Origin: Corydoras sp. C115
Taxonomy: Eukaryota; Chordata; Actinopteri; Siluriformes; Callichthyidae
Reading direction: 5' to 3'
DNA length: 64,000 nt
Assembly (NCBI GenBank): GCA_019802505.1
Contig: JAFMOC010000017.1
Span: 2,628,501 to 2,692,500, forward strand
The translations under genes were made by a program, and so were the position numbers. Positions 48,023 to 61,000 of this stretch are shown piece by piece. The number at the start of each line of letters is the position of its first letter. Position 1 is the stretch's first letter. Under the pieces are notes generated by a model, which searched no databases, had not been told where the DNA came from, and worked only from the letters and a program-made list of their open reading frames with translations.

Positions 48023-50727
48023 CTACTTCCATGAGAACTTCACATGAGAATGTGCCAAAAATCATGTATTTAAAACCACCTTGTTATTTTTTTGTTCTCT
48101 GGGGAATGTCAAGACAGCAAACTGTGACAAAAACTTGATTATTTTACAAAGACACAGACTTCCATCGTATGTCCCCATGTGTTTATTTGTTAAGATCTCT
48201 TTTAAAAATTATTTCTGCTTAATCTTTCATCATAATACTTGAAGAGGTCTTGTGAAAAAGAAGCCAACCACTTAAACTGCTTCAGTGACACTCACCTCCT
48301 GTTCAGCAAATACTTTTCTAAATAAACATGTTTTTTTAAACATCTGCTGACATCATTTGAGTTTTTTTTTTACTCAGTAATAAAAGAAAGCCCTTGTAGT
48401 TACCTGCTTTTTCTCTTTAAACACCCTACTGAGTGCAAACTATCAAACAAAAAACCACTTCAGCCAAGTAAGGCATGTGACCATTTTGAAACCACAAAAT
48501 GGTAGATGATTTTCCCACAGTAAATTAAATCTATTTTGGGTTCCCAATTTCTGTTGGGCTTAAGCCAAACAGGTCAGTGAATCTGAGAATGAAAAAAAAT
48601 AAGAAATCACAAGAGGTATTGAAACTGGCCTTAGGGTTGGACTATAAGATTTAAGGTAACAGACCTTATGTGCTGGCCCACAGAGCATAGCATATCTTCA
48701 TAAAAACAGATGTGTGACAACATCTAATAAGATATACACTTCATGGCAAATTTATTAAATAAACCCCTTTGTTTCAACACTAACTTAACTTACTAACCTC
48801 ATTAAATCTCTTTGCAGTTGTAATTTGTAATCTATTTTTCAGCACTACAAAAACACTAACGTGGTGGTGTGATGTGTGTGCATGCGGTGTGCATGTGCTG
48901 CGCTTGTATGACTGGATCAGACACACAGTGCTGCTGTAATTTTTAAAGTTCTACAATAATAATAATAATAAAAAACTCTTAAAAAACTGTAATTTGTGCT
49001 TTGTTGATTCTTTAAAATGTTCTTAAACTAACATATAGACAAAATCATTTTAGGATGACGTCTTTAACGTATTGGAACAGAAACTAAATAAAATATATTA
49101 AGGTTCTGCAGTTTTGAAACAGTATTAGTAAGAATAGTTTTCATCATTGTGCCTTCATGTGGAAAATGTAGAAATAAAGAACATTTCACAATGTCAGACT
49201 GCAAATACCTGAGGTTTTTCACAATCTGCCATATATAGTATTGCTAAAAGATTTAAAGAATCAGAAGAACTTTTAGCTTGTGTAGGGCAAGGCTATAAAC
49301 CACTGATGGAAATGTGCGACCTTTAAGCCCTCAGACTGCTGTTTATGAGAAACCTTTATGTTACCATGATAAATATAGCCCCAGGAGTACTTCAGAAACT
49401 TGTCTTTTACCTCAGACCACCATTGCTTTTTAAAAAAAAAATTCAAACAAGAAGAAAGCCAAGCCTTGATTCTATTCAAAGATATCGCTATGTTTTTTTC
49501 TGAATTGCCAGCTCATTGCAGATGGATTAAAACACATACTGTATTTAAACAAGTTTATATTTCAGCTAACTTCCACAGATAATTGTAAGAGCTGCAAAAG
49601 CCAACATACTTCATAATAATAAACTTATTAGAGCCAAAGGCACAGCTACTTTTCATAAATGTAAAGGTAATTCTGATGTGGAACAGTATTTAAGATTATA
49701 GAAAGATATATTTTATCATCAGATTGCAAAAGACTTTCACTGATTTAGCTGGAAAATAAAGTCCAGTTAAACACTGCTGTATAAAATTGCCTGTTTAACT
49801 GGTAACAGGTTATGTCAGAACTGAATATAAAACAAGCAAAGCTGGGTTGTGTTTTATTACTTTTTGTCAGTATTATTGAGTATTATCAGTCAGTTTAAAG
49901 AATGTTTTGCAGCACATGACTGCAAAATATAACTTGCCATTGGCATGTTTTAAACAACAAAAGTATTTGCTTGTTTGAAGCCCCACGCCACACCTTTCTC
50001 TTTCAAACTGTTAGCTATGTAGTGACATCAGTGTTTGTTTTTGTAAGTAACTGGCTTTATTTTCATAAAGCTTGCTGTTTTGCATTGGCATTCAGGCATT
50101 CTAAAAAGCTCATGTCCATGAGGGGTGTGACTTTAGTGGAAACACTAAAGGGAGGGGCTGATATTTGTGATTGCTGTGCATTATAACTGTAGATTGTGGC
50201 TAAACACTGTTTGGGTTTAGTACTTTTTTATTTTAAATGACTTTTGTAAATGGTTAAAAAGATTAGGTATTTATACCTAATTTAAGATTAGGTATAAGAT
50301 TAGGGATCTAAAACATTTTTAAAGCCTGTCAGGAACACCTGTACCTGCCATATCCATATGAAACATATGAAAACCATACACTGAGCATGTCTAAATGTAG
50401 CCAACACCATTAATACATAGTGTTTTATTAAATCCAAAAGTGAAGACGTATTCCACCAAAACCGTCATCATCTCATCATCGTCATCATCGTCTTTAATTA
50501 CCAAATCAAAAATAGGGGAATTTTTTTTATAAAATGCCTGGAATGCCAAAATTTCATTTCATTGATTAGTCATAGCAGCAAAGGCCACTGTAATCAATTA
50601 AGATTGGTATGACTTAGGATTTTATTAGAGCATTAGTGGAAATTCTAGCAGGTCTGTGCTGAAATAGCTGTAATATCTGCTTCATTTTGTCAGCATATAT
50701 TACAGATTTAAATAGACTGACTACATA

Positions 50728-53700
50728 ATGACTTCTTCAGTAAACCAAAGAAGAACTCAGGACCAAGAACTACAAAAGACACAGCACCCCTATGTCAGGT
50801 ATGTTAGCTATAGAGTTATTGCTAATACATTAACACTTGCAGTTAATTTGATGATGTGTTTTACTGAATAAATTATTACCTATATTAAAAAAAAAACTAA
50901 TAGCCTAAATAAACTATTTAATAGCCTATGTTTTCCTATTAATGTAAACTATAAGAACAGAAGGAATCACTAGAGCCAGAATTGATTTTAATTCAATGTA
51001 AAGTTTACTGTTTCATCGAATCTTTAATAATAGCATAATGGATCCAGCTTTAAACCACATCTTGCATTGATGCACTAAGGACTGCAATCTTAAAGTTTCC
51101 TTTTATACTTTGTGCTTTTTTGCTTTGAGATCAAAACATGATATACATATATATCATTGAAGTATTGCATCTTTTACTCTGTTAAATGTTTTGTATATTT
51201 GGTAGGAAAAAGCAGATATCTTTCACAGAATCTGACTCTTTGTTCACTTTCAATTCAGAATGGCACATATGAAGCGGTTTGCTGCAATTCCCATGTCTAA
51301 GGTACATGTGTGATATTTCATTTAGATTATTGGTCTCCTGACACTTGTGACTATTGTAAAACTCTGAAAACCAAAAACAGCAGCACTACATTTGATCTAA
51401 AAGCTGAGATTCTCTGTTGTCTCTGCAGTGTATGAGAGACATGTGCAAAGAAGAGGACTACACTTTTCTTAATGGAAGTGAAGAACCAGCCAAGAAATCA
51501 GAGGATGATATATCTCACGAAAAAAGCTGCAGAGCAAAGCTGAAAGGGTAAATATTTTCAATTCCACCATTTTTATTCAAAACTAGTATATATGTGTGTA
51601 TTAAAAACCCATGATCAACTATGTTGATAAGCTTTCTGAAACCATTTTTAAAACCAACCTGCCACTTATACACTTACACAGATAGCCATGTTAAACATGT
51701 ATGAATAAGAAACATTGACTGTTGTTATTAGCTTATTGGACCAAATCAAAATAATCAAAATTAATTTTAGATCAACATTATTAGACAACCATCCCTATAG
51801 ACTACTGTGGTGGATTAAGGTAAACATGAAAAATGTTTTTGTTGGTTTTTGCTACATCAAGCAGCTTCGTCTGAGGCAGGAAAGAGAGCGGCAGGATCAA
51901 GAGAGGCAATGCGACCTGGAGAACCAGAAAAAGGTATGAGGATCAGGAAACGTCTACTGGTGCCAACTTTCCTGTCAGAGCTACAGTTGTCAGAAATGAT
52001 AAACTATTTATATCTAAGTTTGATACTCCACACTGTTTCCTTCCTAAGAATGATTATGCCTTCCTCTGTAGACCTTCTTGTTATCTTTATAGTGCTTATT
52101 GATGTCATGTCTGTAGTTGTAAAGAATGACCTCTTTATTGCAAATCAAATCATTCTGAGTGAAAATATAAAGATACCACTTTCCATTTTCTGTTATTTAG
52201 TGGCAAACAGTATGAATGTGGGGTGAATTGGCACAGCTGCAGGGCTGCATTTTAGTGAAAGGAAGAAGTACACAGTATGCTCAGGGAAGGTATGTTTATG
52301 TGAGTGTGTGTAAGGAAAGAAGCTTTCCAGCTGCATGCTGTTCTCTGCCAGCATAGTGATGGTCTAACGGGAGTGTGTGAGGTCACCATAGGACAGCCGT
52401 GTTGTTGTTTCCGATATGGTCAGTAAGTCTGGGAAACTATTACTATGCCATCTTTCTCAGGGGAATTTGAATTTCTTTATTTACATTTATAAGCTTATAT
52501 TTATAGATTCATAATTCAGTCTATGGCTGACTTATACTAAAATTTTGAATTATTTTGATTTTGAGTAAAATTCAAAATATTCAAAATTTTGATAAGGGAT
52601 AAATGTACATATTTTGCTGGTTTGCCTGAATGCCATTGAACTACTATAAATATTACATTAAATTATTGTAGTTTTACAAAAATATGTTGCAATATTTTTT
52701 ACATTACATTATTACTGTAATTCCTGCAAGAGTAAGTACAAATAGAAAAAAAGAAAAAGAAAAAAAAAAAACATCAGCTTTCCCCTTAGTCAAAAAACTT
52801 CTTTTACATTAGTAAGAGTTGACTTTGCTCAAAAATCTACTTTATCTACTTCTATAATTGTTGTGCAGCAAATAAATAAAGTTAAAAATCCTATAAAGAG
52901 ATGCTGCTGGAATCAGTTGGATGTGTACTTTAGGGGAAAAAAGGACATGGGTGTGCATGTTGAATGTTTGATGAATGAGGTTTTGGACTGCGTTACTAAA
53001 AACCGTAACAGATAGGGTGCCTATGTCTATGTCTTCCATATGTGGAAGCGCATACAGAGTTTAAATGTATAGTCCATAGGATTTCCAATCTTACCACCTT
53101 GGAGACATAAGAGAGGTTTTAAGTGTGGAACTCAAAAGGTCAAGTTAACTCCTATTTTATCACTAAGTTTCAAGTAAATCCTGTCTCTCTCTTTTTTCTG
53201 AATTAAGTGTTGTTTAGCATTTAGGGTTGGTAGACAGACCCTTTATTAACTCCCAGAACAGTCCAGTGGAAATGCTAACTACTGACAACTGCAGAATAAT
53301 GTTAAATGTTACCTCCCACGTCAGAGTAAAATGCTTGGTGTGTGTGTTTTTTGTCATCTGAAGAAGAAGGAGGAGATTTGGAGGAGTCATTTGGCAGAAC
53401 TAGCATCTGAACGCAAGTCTCTCCATGACCGATTACAAAGGCTACGTGAATTTAGGGTGAGGTAACCCCACTGATCTCCCGCAAGGATAAATTGATTTAC
53501 ACACATGATTGTCAGGCCAAACTGACTTTACCACAGCAGATGTTACACCAAATATTGCCAAATCAAGAAGTCTCACCAATTTCAGACTATAAAAATAATC
53601 ATAATGCAAAAATGGTAGCAATTTTTCACAATTGTTACAAAGGGCTTCTTTTTGTTTTGAAACAGTCAGTACAATAGTTACTTATTTATAAGTCTATTTT

Positions 53701-54054
53701 ATTATTGCTTTTATTTTAGACAAATGCTGTCTAATAACAAAACCAACATTGAACAAACCTGGACAAGGAGATACTGCCAGTTGAATTAGTTGACTAGTAT
53801 TCAAAAGAGCAAGATATGGCAGAGGTGTAGAAAGAATGGGTGATGCTTTGGTGGAGGGGGAGGGTAACAGAGATAGATGGTAATTAACACACCCAATGTA
53901 AACACACCAATGGATCCACTATCACATTTTTTTAACTTAATGACATATGTTGCTTTGTGTACAGAACTTTCAGAAGCGGGTACTGATGCAAGATCTGGGA
54001 CTGGATATTGAAACATCCAATGACCAGCTTACCTACCTACTTAAAAGACTGTGA
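50728..54054 (+). CDS. unidentified small coiled-coil protein, seven coding exons
   Basis: I do not recognise this gene. Exons 50728-50798, 51259-51301, 51429-51547, 51771-51819, 51862-51933, 53364-53456 and 53965-54054 join in a consistent frame with AG/GT borders to give 178 residues. The N-terminus is polar, followed by an acidic stretch (SEEPAKKSEDDISHEKSCR) and HPYRLLWWIK. About residues 95-155 are a charged, probably helical coiled coil (RLRQERERQDQERQCDLENQ; SERKSLHDRLQRLREF). It ends DLGLDIETSNDQLTYLLKRL. There is no signal peptide, membrane segment or catalytic motif. Exons 5 and 6 both have tandem NAGNAG acceptors, so each may gain or lose one codon. Seven consistent junctions make chance unlikely. 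It lies between ntf3 and ano2, convergent with ano2. Confidence 0.75.
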
Positions 54055-57000
54055 GAAAGGGCTTTTCATATTGCACTGATTTAATGTTTAATGTGAATGT
54101 AAATACATAATGGAATAACAGATCTTAATGTAGAACTGCATTATAATGTATTAAAGTTGTCCTTTGGCTTAGTATGGCATCAGTGTGTATTGTATGTGTG
54201 TGTGTGTATTACATTACTTTTCTAAATGTACTTCCAATTGTAATATGCTGTCTAATAAACATTCCTTGTGTGTTGCTTAAATGTAATAAAGGTGTTAATT
54301 CTTTAAGGAAAAAAAAACTTATTGGTGACAAAGTGCTAAAACAAGCATACGTGCGCCAAACCAAGCCTTACATGTGACATTCAGGAGGAGCTCACCAGAA
54401 GGGTATCAGCTGACTATAATCAGAAAAGGCCTTAAGCCTTGTGGTTATGTGGATACAGCACAATTCAGGTTTACTGTATGTGCCTTTAAGATTCTAAGAC
54501 TGATATTTGAAGATAAAGTGAACAAGAGAAACAGAATGTAAGAGCAAGAATAGGAAAAAGAGAGGGCCCCAAACATGAATGTCTAATGTTAAAGGAGTTT
54601 CTGGGGAATCGTGTTGCAGCGCGCCTGGCCCTGGAGGGTGGGAAAATGCCAGACTCGAGTGTCTCTTTCTTGTTTTTTGATAATCACAGACAGCACAGTG
54701 GAACTTGACTCATCTCAAAGAGTTAGATAAACCTGTCTTATTAAATTAATATATTTAAAATAGTAATAAACAAAATAAATATAAGATTATGTAAAATGTT
54801 GTAAAATACAAAAAAAATACATCACTACCCAGGCATCCTTAGAAGCTGGCAGGCTACCTTCATGACATATTCCTGTGTTATTTAAACAGGCGGTCAGTAG
54901 CAGTGTTGTGTACAGGTTACAGGTGTGAAAGTATGAGGAGACCTAAATGAGAGATGCATTGTACAAAGCAGAATTGTGCAAGGTTAAGTGAACTCGACTG
55001 AAATTAATGCCTATGTTTTTCACACATACAAAATGGAGGAGTTAAAAGATGTTGCCAAACAAAATGGTAGAATTCTAAGATGTGACATGCACTTGAAACC
55101 ATGTGTAACACAAGTAATGTACCATCCTTAAAGACAAGTTGCCCTACAGGGAATTCTGTAATGGTTGTTAGAAACTCCACATGAATATATATATATATTT
55201 CCAGGCTTCATAATTGCATTCACATACGTTTTATCCGAATCTATAAGATTTATATATATATCAACATTTTGAGTAGCAAATGCTTTTAAAATACAGATTC
55301 AGCATTTGAGATCATCTCCTAAATGCTACTATGTCGATGATATTCAAGAGAGCCCATATTTTTTTTGTAATTAAAACACTTCAGTTAAATGATAAAAAAA
55401 AAAAATCTGTTTTTTTAGGTGCAAAGTTCATGAGCTCTAATCAGACAACACCTGGTGTAACTCCTAAGCCAGCCAAATCACTTACTGTCTGTGACCTTAA
55501 AAACACATTTAGTTGTCAGGTCAATTCTGTTAAAAAAGCAAATGTTTATAATTACTGGGTGATGTTGGTGCTGTTGCTGTAGCACATTCTGACATGATGA
55601 CAAGAGGATTAAGAAAAAGATTATATTTGTCATCGACCAGATACCTGAGCAGCACTGCAGGTGTGCAACAGATTTGCACAATATAAAAAATGTTCCGCAA
55701 TATAATTTCTGATATCTCATAATGGAGGTTATAATATAAGAAGTCTAAGGATTAGTAGTCTATTGGTAATAGCTTATAAATGGGAGGAAATTCAAGCAGG
55801 TATCCCTATTAAGTGATTACCACTTTGAAGCAAGGGAGAAAAGCAGAAGGATGAAGGAAAAATGACAATAAATGTTTAACCATATTTAACAAACAAGTAT
55901 TGTGCCTTATGTTTAAATCACTGAATTCATGTTTCATTTAGTCTTGTTACCACAAATGTATAAAATCAAGCATCCTGTAATGCATTTTAGACAACTGCAT
56001 GCTTCAAAATTTGTGAAAACAATTTAAGGAAGGCTATTTTTGTTCCAGCATGATGGTGGTTAAATTCACAAAGCATGCTTGCATGTGTTTAATTATGAAA
56101 GAACTTTGCAAAGCTTGCAAAGATCCCTGACCTTTACCCCAACAGAAACCATTTGGATTAAGTAGAATGTAGACTGAAAGCCAACCTCTCATTCATCATC
56201 ACTGTCTACTTCACAAATTCCTACAGACCTTAATAAGTGAAGTAGGACCAGTTCAGAAAAAAAGATGTTATAAAAACTACTGTAGGACTTTTGATAAATT
56301 GGTAAATTTGTATTAAACTTGAAATATATATCACAGACCGGTAAAAAAATAACCTTAATCTGATTAATCTTAGTTTGATGGTGTAACCATGGTACTATTT
56401 ATATTCGCGAACAAAGTACTTCTACTGTATATGGCGAGTGAAGTTGATAGAGTTACCTTTATACAAGACCTGAGTTTGCATAATAAGCTGTTCATGAGTT
56501 TGTTTTTAATACAGCAGGGCAGTAATTCTAGTTCATGACAACTCTGGCCACCCACAATGCATTTTGTATCTGTAGTGATTAGCAGGCTGCACTTTTATCA
56601 TCCAAAATTATGCCAGTGTCATAACTTTGCTTCACTACACTTTTCCAAAATTATAAAAAGATAAATAACACATTAAAAAATCTTCTTATTAAAAGTTCAC
56701 ATTATTATCCACAGACAGTCAATGTAATCATTCAGCCAGTGTCAGAAATTAAGCTTCCTCATGTATTAGTACAGGAAATAGGCATGTCTAAAAGCATACA
56801 CATTGCTCTGCCAAAACAAAAGTACTGTGAGCAGTAAGTAATGAAATGTGTGATGTCCAGATGTTGTTCTTCATAATCCACCCTCCCGCTATGAGGCAAC
56901 CTCTCTTAACAGACACTGAATAAATTCACATTACTAGAACGTAGCAAACGTCCTACAGTTAAAAAAACAAGCAAACATACAAACGTATCAAATTTGAAGT

Positions 57001-58070
57001 GTTAAGGTAAAAAAAAAACTTAAAGTAGAGGATCAGGCAGAGTCTGCAAAGTAATTATTGTCTTAATTTTAATATAGAATGGCAATAGAAGTCCAGCTAT
57101 AAAATTATATTCTCTAGATATGATTTACAGTATCTTGGCCCACATAAATGACTTTTCAATGGATGTAGCTGAGACATGCAACATTGTAACTAATACATAC
57201 AATTTAAAATCCATTAAACAATCATTATTTATGATGGGGTGTAAGTGTAAAATGACTTGATGTTGATTCCAAGCTGATAGAAAGACACATTTTTCTTATC
57301 TCAGCAGTACATATCTCCAGGTCGTTGTATGAGACAGCTGAAATTTGCACTGTACTTATTTTTATATCTAAAACAGACAATTATTTTTGTGAACTGATTT
57401 TTTAAAATACAATTTGTGCAATAAATTTGTGTTCCTTAACCCCTACTAACCAAAAGTCTTATTACCAAATCAAGAAAGAAATGAAAGCCTACAGTAATGT
57501 AGTTACCTGAGTTAATGAAAAGTAACAATTTTTGCTGTGATATGCTACATTTCATAAAATATGCCTAGAAGTCGGTGTTCTTGGCATTTTAATGAGCATG
57601 AAGCAGATGTGCAAAAGGAAAAACAAAAACTTTGTCTAAGTTTAGGAACAGATGGGGAAAAACTGTGAGCCACTCCTTGAAAAGGAAAAAAAAAAAGTAA
57701 TTTCCTTCACATCACTGCAGCTTCGGTAATAGTCAACCAATCCTATCCTGCATGGGATGACAACAAGCACTCCTATAAAGCCTTCTCTCTGAGGCCAGGA
57801 TGATTTCTTCTGCAGACAGAGTAGTTGCATTTCAGCCATAAAAGAAATGAAATCTGTCTGTGTTCACACATACAGTACAGGGATGGATATATAATGACCT
57901 CTTCGCATTAGCTCCACTGAATAGTACTGCATTGAAGGTGCTAACCCTCTTTAACAACTTAGTGAAAAGCCCAGCCTTCCCCTCACCTGAACTCATAGTC
58001 CTCCACAAAGTGGGCACTTAGAATACATCACAGCTGGCTGTTCCCTATTGCCAACCTTTCCTTGTCCAGC
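54055..58070. other. region between the coiled-coil gene and ano2 (convergent 3' ends)
   Basis: After the 3' UTR of the coiled-coil gene there is AT-rich DNA without a recognised gene. The part next to 58070 is probably ano2 3' UTR on the minus strand, but its polyadenylation site was not fixed. A short GC-richer block near 54560-54720 has no repeat match and could be regulatory. Confidence 0.5.
54254..54290 (+). terminator. polyadenylation signals of the coiled-coil gene
   Basis: Two AATAAA hexamers, at 54254-54259 and 54285-54290, lie 200-236 bases after the stop codon, giving a short 3' UTR. Confidence 0.55.
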
Positions 58071-61000
58071 TCACATGACCGTGTGCGTTGTGGCATCTCT
58101 TTGGGGAGACAGTGAGGCCTGGCGAGTGAACTGGCTGAAGCTGGCAGCACGGACTCGGTTGCGAGGCCGCGAGGATGTGGAGCCATTGTCAGATTGATTG
58201 AGTTTGGGCAGGGGGGGCTGAGGCTCAGAGGTTGGCGGCACCTGCTGTGTGGGCTCAGGTTTCCGTAACTGCAGCTGTCCTGATTCTTTAGAGAAAAGGC
58301 TGTGGATGAGCTGAAGCTTCTCCTTCTCTTCCTTCATAAAGACATCCACAAGTAGTGTCTTCTCTCTTTTAATCTGCTCACTGATGTTCTTGGGGACATC
58401 TGGGATCACCCAGGCCACTAGGAGTCCCATGAACATTACCAGGTTCTGGTGTTTATTTCATTAAGGGATAGAGGACAGAAAACAATAGAATTGCTTTAAA
58501 ATTCAGACAACATTAAGTATCTCTGAACAGGATCGATTTCTGACACCGGCTACAATTCTGATGCCAGTGTTATCCAATACATGTAGTAATTACGAAAACT
58601 GAAGGTGGTAAGGTGAGACTTAAAGTTTATTTTGTTAGATATTAATAATGTGCTTATTGAAACAATAAAAACATGAATTACCTGAGAATTAAATTGTCTA
58701 TTTCACATTATTTTCAATTACTTCGTTTGCAAATAACATACTGCTTGAAATAACTAATTTTTAACACATTTTTTATCACTCTATAACTTTGCTGTATTAA
58801 ACGGTACTAAATTTATGAATTACTTTTAAATGTATAGAATTAAACATTTTATTTGTTAAATGTCAGAGCTGTTATGACAATTGGCCAAGATTTTTTGTAC
58901 ACGTTTTCATTAAGAAAAATCAGACACAAACAGCATCTTTTATAGTATTCTGCAGCATTTAACAATTACCCCTTACAGTGTTTGCATACGCTGTGACTTG
59001 GATAATAAAACCAACTACATAAACCAGAGTTGTAAAATAGTGTGTAAACTTTTTTAGTGTGGAAAGATTAATATGTGCTGCAGTACCAGGCAACATAAAG
59101 TTCTAAAACTGTATGAATAACACACAGTACTTGTACGGCATGAGAAGTCAGGCCTCATTTCTGATAATGACTTGACAGAATATGAATTGAATATACCATG
59201 AGGAGGCTTTTCTCAACCAGTGGGTCACAAACCACTGGTGCGCAACATATTGCCATCTAGTGGGCAATAGATGCAGTGGTACTAAATCTCGAGGAATCTA
59301 TAACATTGATCACAGCCATTTTTGGATTGCTTTGCTTTGAATGATCAGTTTCTGTAAATACTCAACTATTTTTTAAAATAGACTTAGTGAGTGTGTTTGA
59401 GGATGTAAAATGTGTACCTGGAACAGAATAACAAATCCTAGTCGAGCTGCTAATATTGACCAGTAGGTTTTGGAGAATTCATAGGGTGTAGAAGACCAGG
59501 GTGGTTCTCTGTAATCCTTGTATCTGTTAAGTAAAATAGCAGTAAAATACGTGGTTACAGTGTATACCTGACAATAAAAAGGGAAATATTACAGAACATG
59601 CTCCACATGTTGTCTGAAATTTAATAAAATAACCACGGAAAGAGAAATGGACTGTTCAATATGCCAACAAGTCAAAAAATACTTTGACTTTCTTTTCAAC
59701 ACATACTCTGTCTTTTGATTTTCAGTATATTTTTTGTATTAAATTTCCCAACAAAGCTTTAGTGTGAAGTTGAAGTTCTTAAAATACACAAAAGAATATA
59801 AATGTTAATTTTACAGCATCCAGCATACAGCAGACACTATTCCTATGAAAATGTGATTCTGAGATCTTACAAATATGGTATATAAGGTAAACAAATACAC
59901 TTGAGATTATTATAATAAACCTTCAGATTTGATGGCTTAAAAATCCAGCACTCATAAAGATATCCATCACAGGAAAAACATACAGACTAATACACTAGCA
60001 CTTAAAGTTTTAGACTGTGGAAACCCACCAAGACAGAAGAACATGCCAAATTCAAACAGAAAGTACCGGGAATCATACACATGGTTATTGTGCTGCTAGA
60101 CAGGCAGGTGAAAACATGCTTTCCTGGCTTTAACACAACTTTCAACCCAGTGATTTGTTAATTTGACCTGTTGTTTGCTTAGAAGTGTTGTAGTGCAGAA
60201 ATAAAACTGAAAGGTGGGTCTGCAGTGTCAGAGAAGTGAATGTAGTGAATCCAGACGTTCAGTCTATAGCTAATTTTTATTCTATTTTATTTAAATAATC
60301 AAACTTTAATAAGTTTTATTAAATATAGGGACTATACAAATAACCAGAAAAATCAAACCATCACATATTATTTTCTATAGACAATTTATAATATTGATAT
60401 TTAAGCTTTGTGTGAACAGAGCTTAAGGCTACTCTTTCTTGTCAGACCAGTTAGAGAGAGAATAAAGGAGAAATACAGCAGACACTGATGTTAAACATTA
60501 AACTGATGTTACACCCCATGCCTAATGCATTTCTCTTTATAAATGAATAATTAAAAATAATGCCCACTAAATATTCCTGAATGAACACTACAAACTATCT
60601 TAAACTACACTAAGTTGTATATCAAACAAAAACACTTAAACAAATGGAGGTACTATGATAACTGCAATCTACAATGTGCTCTGCAGTAAGCAGTCATTTT
60701 AGATATATGCCAACAGACTTCTGATATCTGGTTAAACATTTAAGGCCTTTTTAAGAGGCAGCACAGAATCCAAACTGTTAAGAGCCATGATGTGTTATGT
60801 GAAAAGTAGAGCATGAAGTCATACTGCACACAGAATCTTTAACTTACCCATCCAAATTATCAGTACAAGAGAAGAAGTGGAAACTTTTAATATAAACACT
60901 GTGCAACATTTAAAAAAAAGCTAAGAGTACTGAATGATCTTCTGATTCAGAATGCTTATATGCTTAAGAATTAATTTTGTCATCAGTTCATACCATTAAC

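Larger units (their letters stand above)
44336..50727. other. intergenic region after ntf3, including its 3' UTR
   Basis: The ntf3 3' UTR starts here. No canonical AATAAA was found close to the stop; ATTAAA near 44488 is a possible signal. The rest holds the MITE at 45676-46003, the CT/ATTC tract near 47990 and AT-rich sequence. Open frames such as the one at 46614-46844 lack any recognisable family or splice context. Confidence 0.6.

Noticed and set aside
59205..59280. Possible hAT-type transposon remnant (TCTCAACCAGTGGGTCACAA)
   Set aside because: It resembles the end of hAT-type repeats, but no matching opposite end or target duplication was found.
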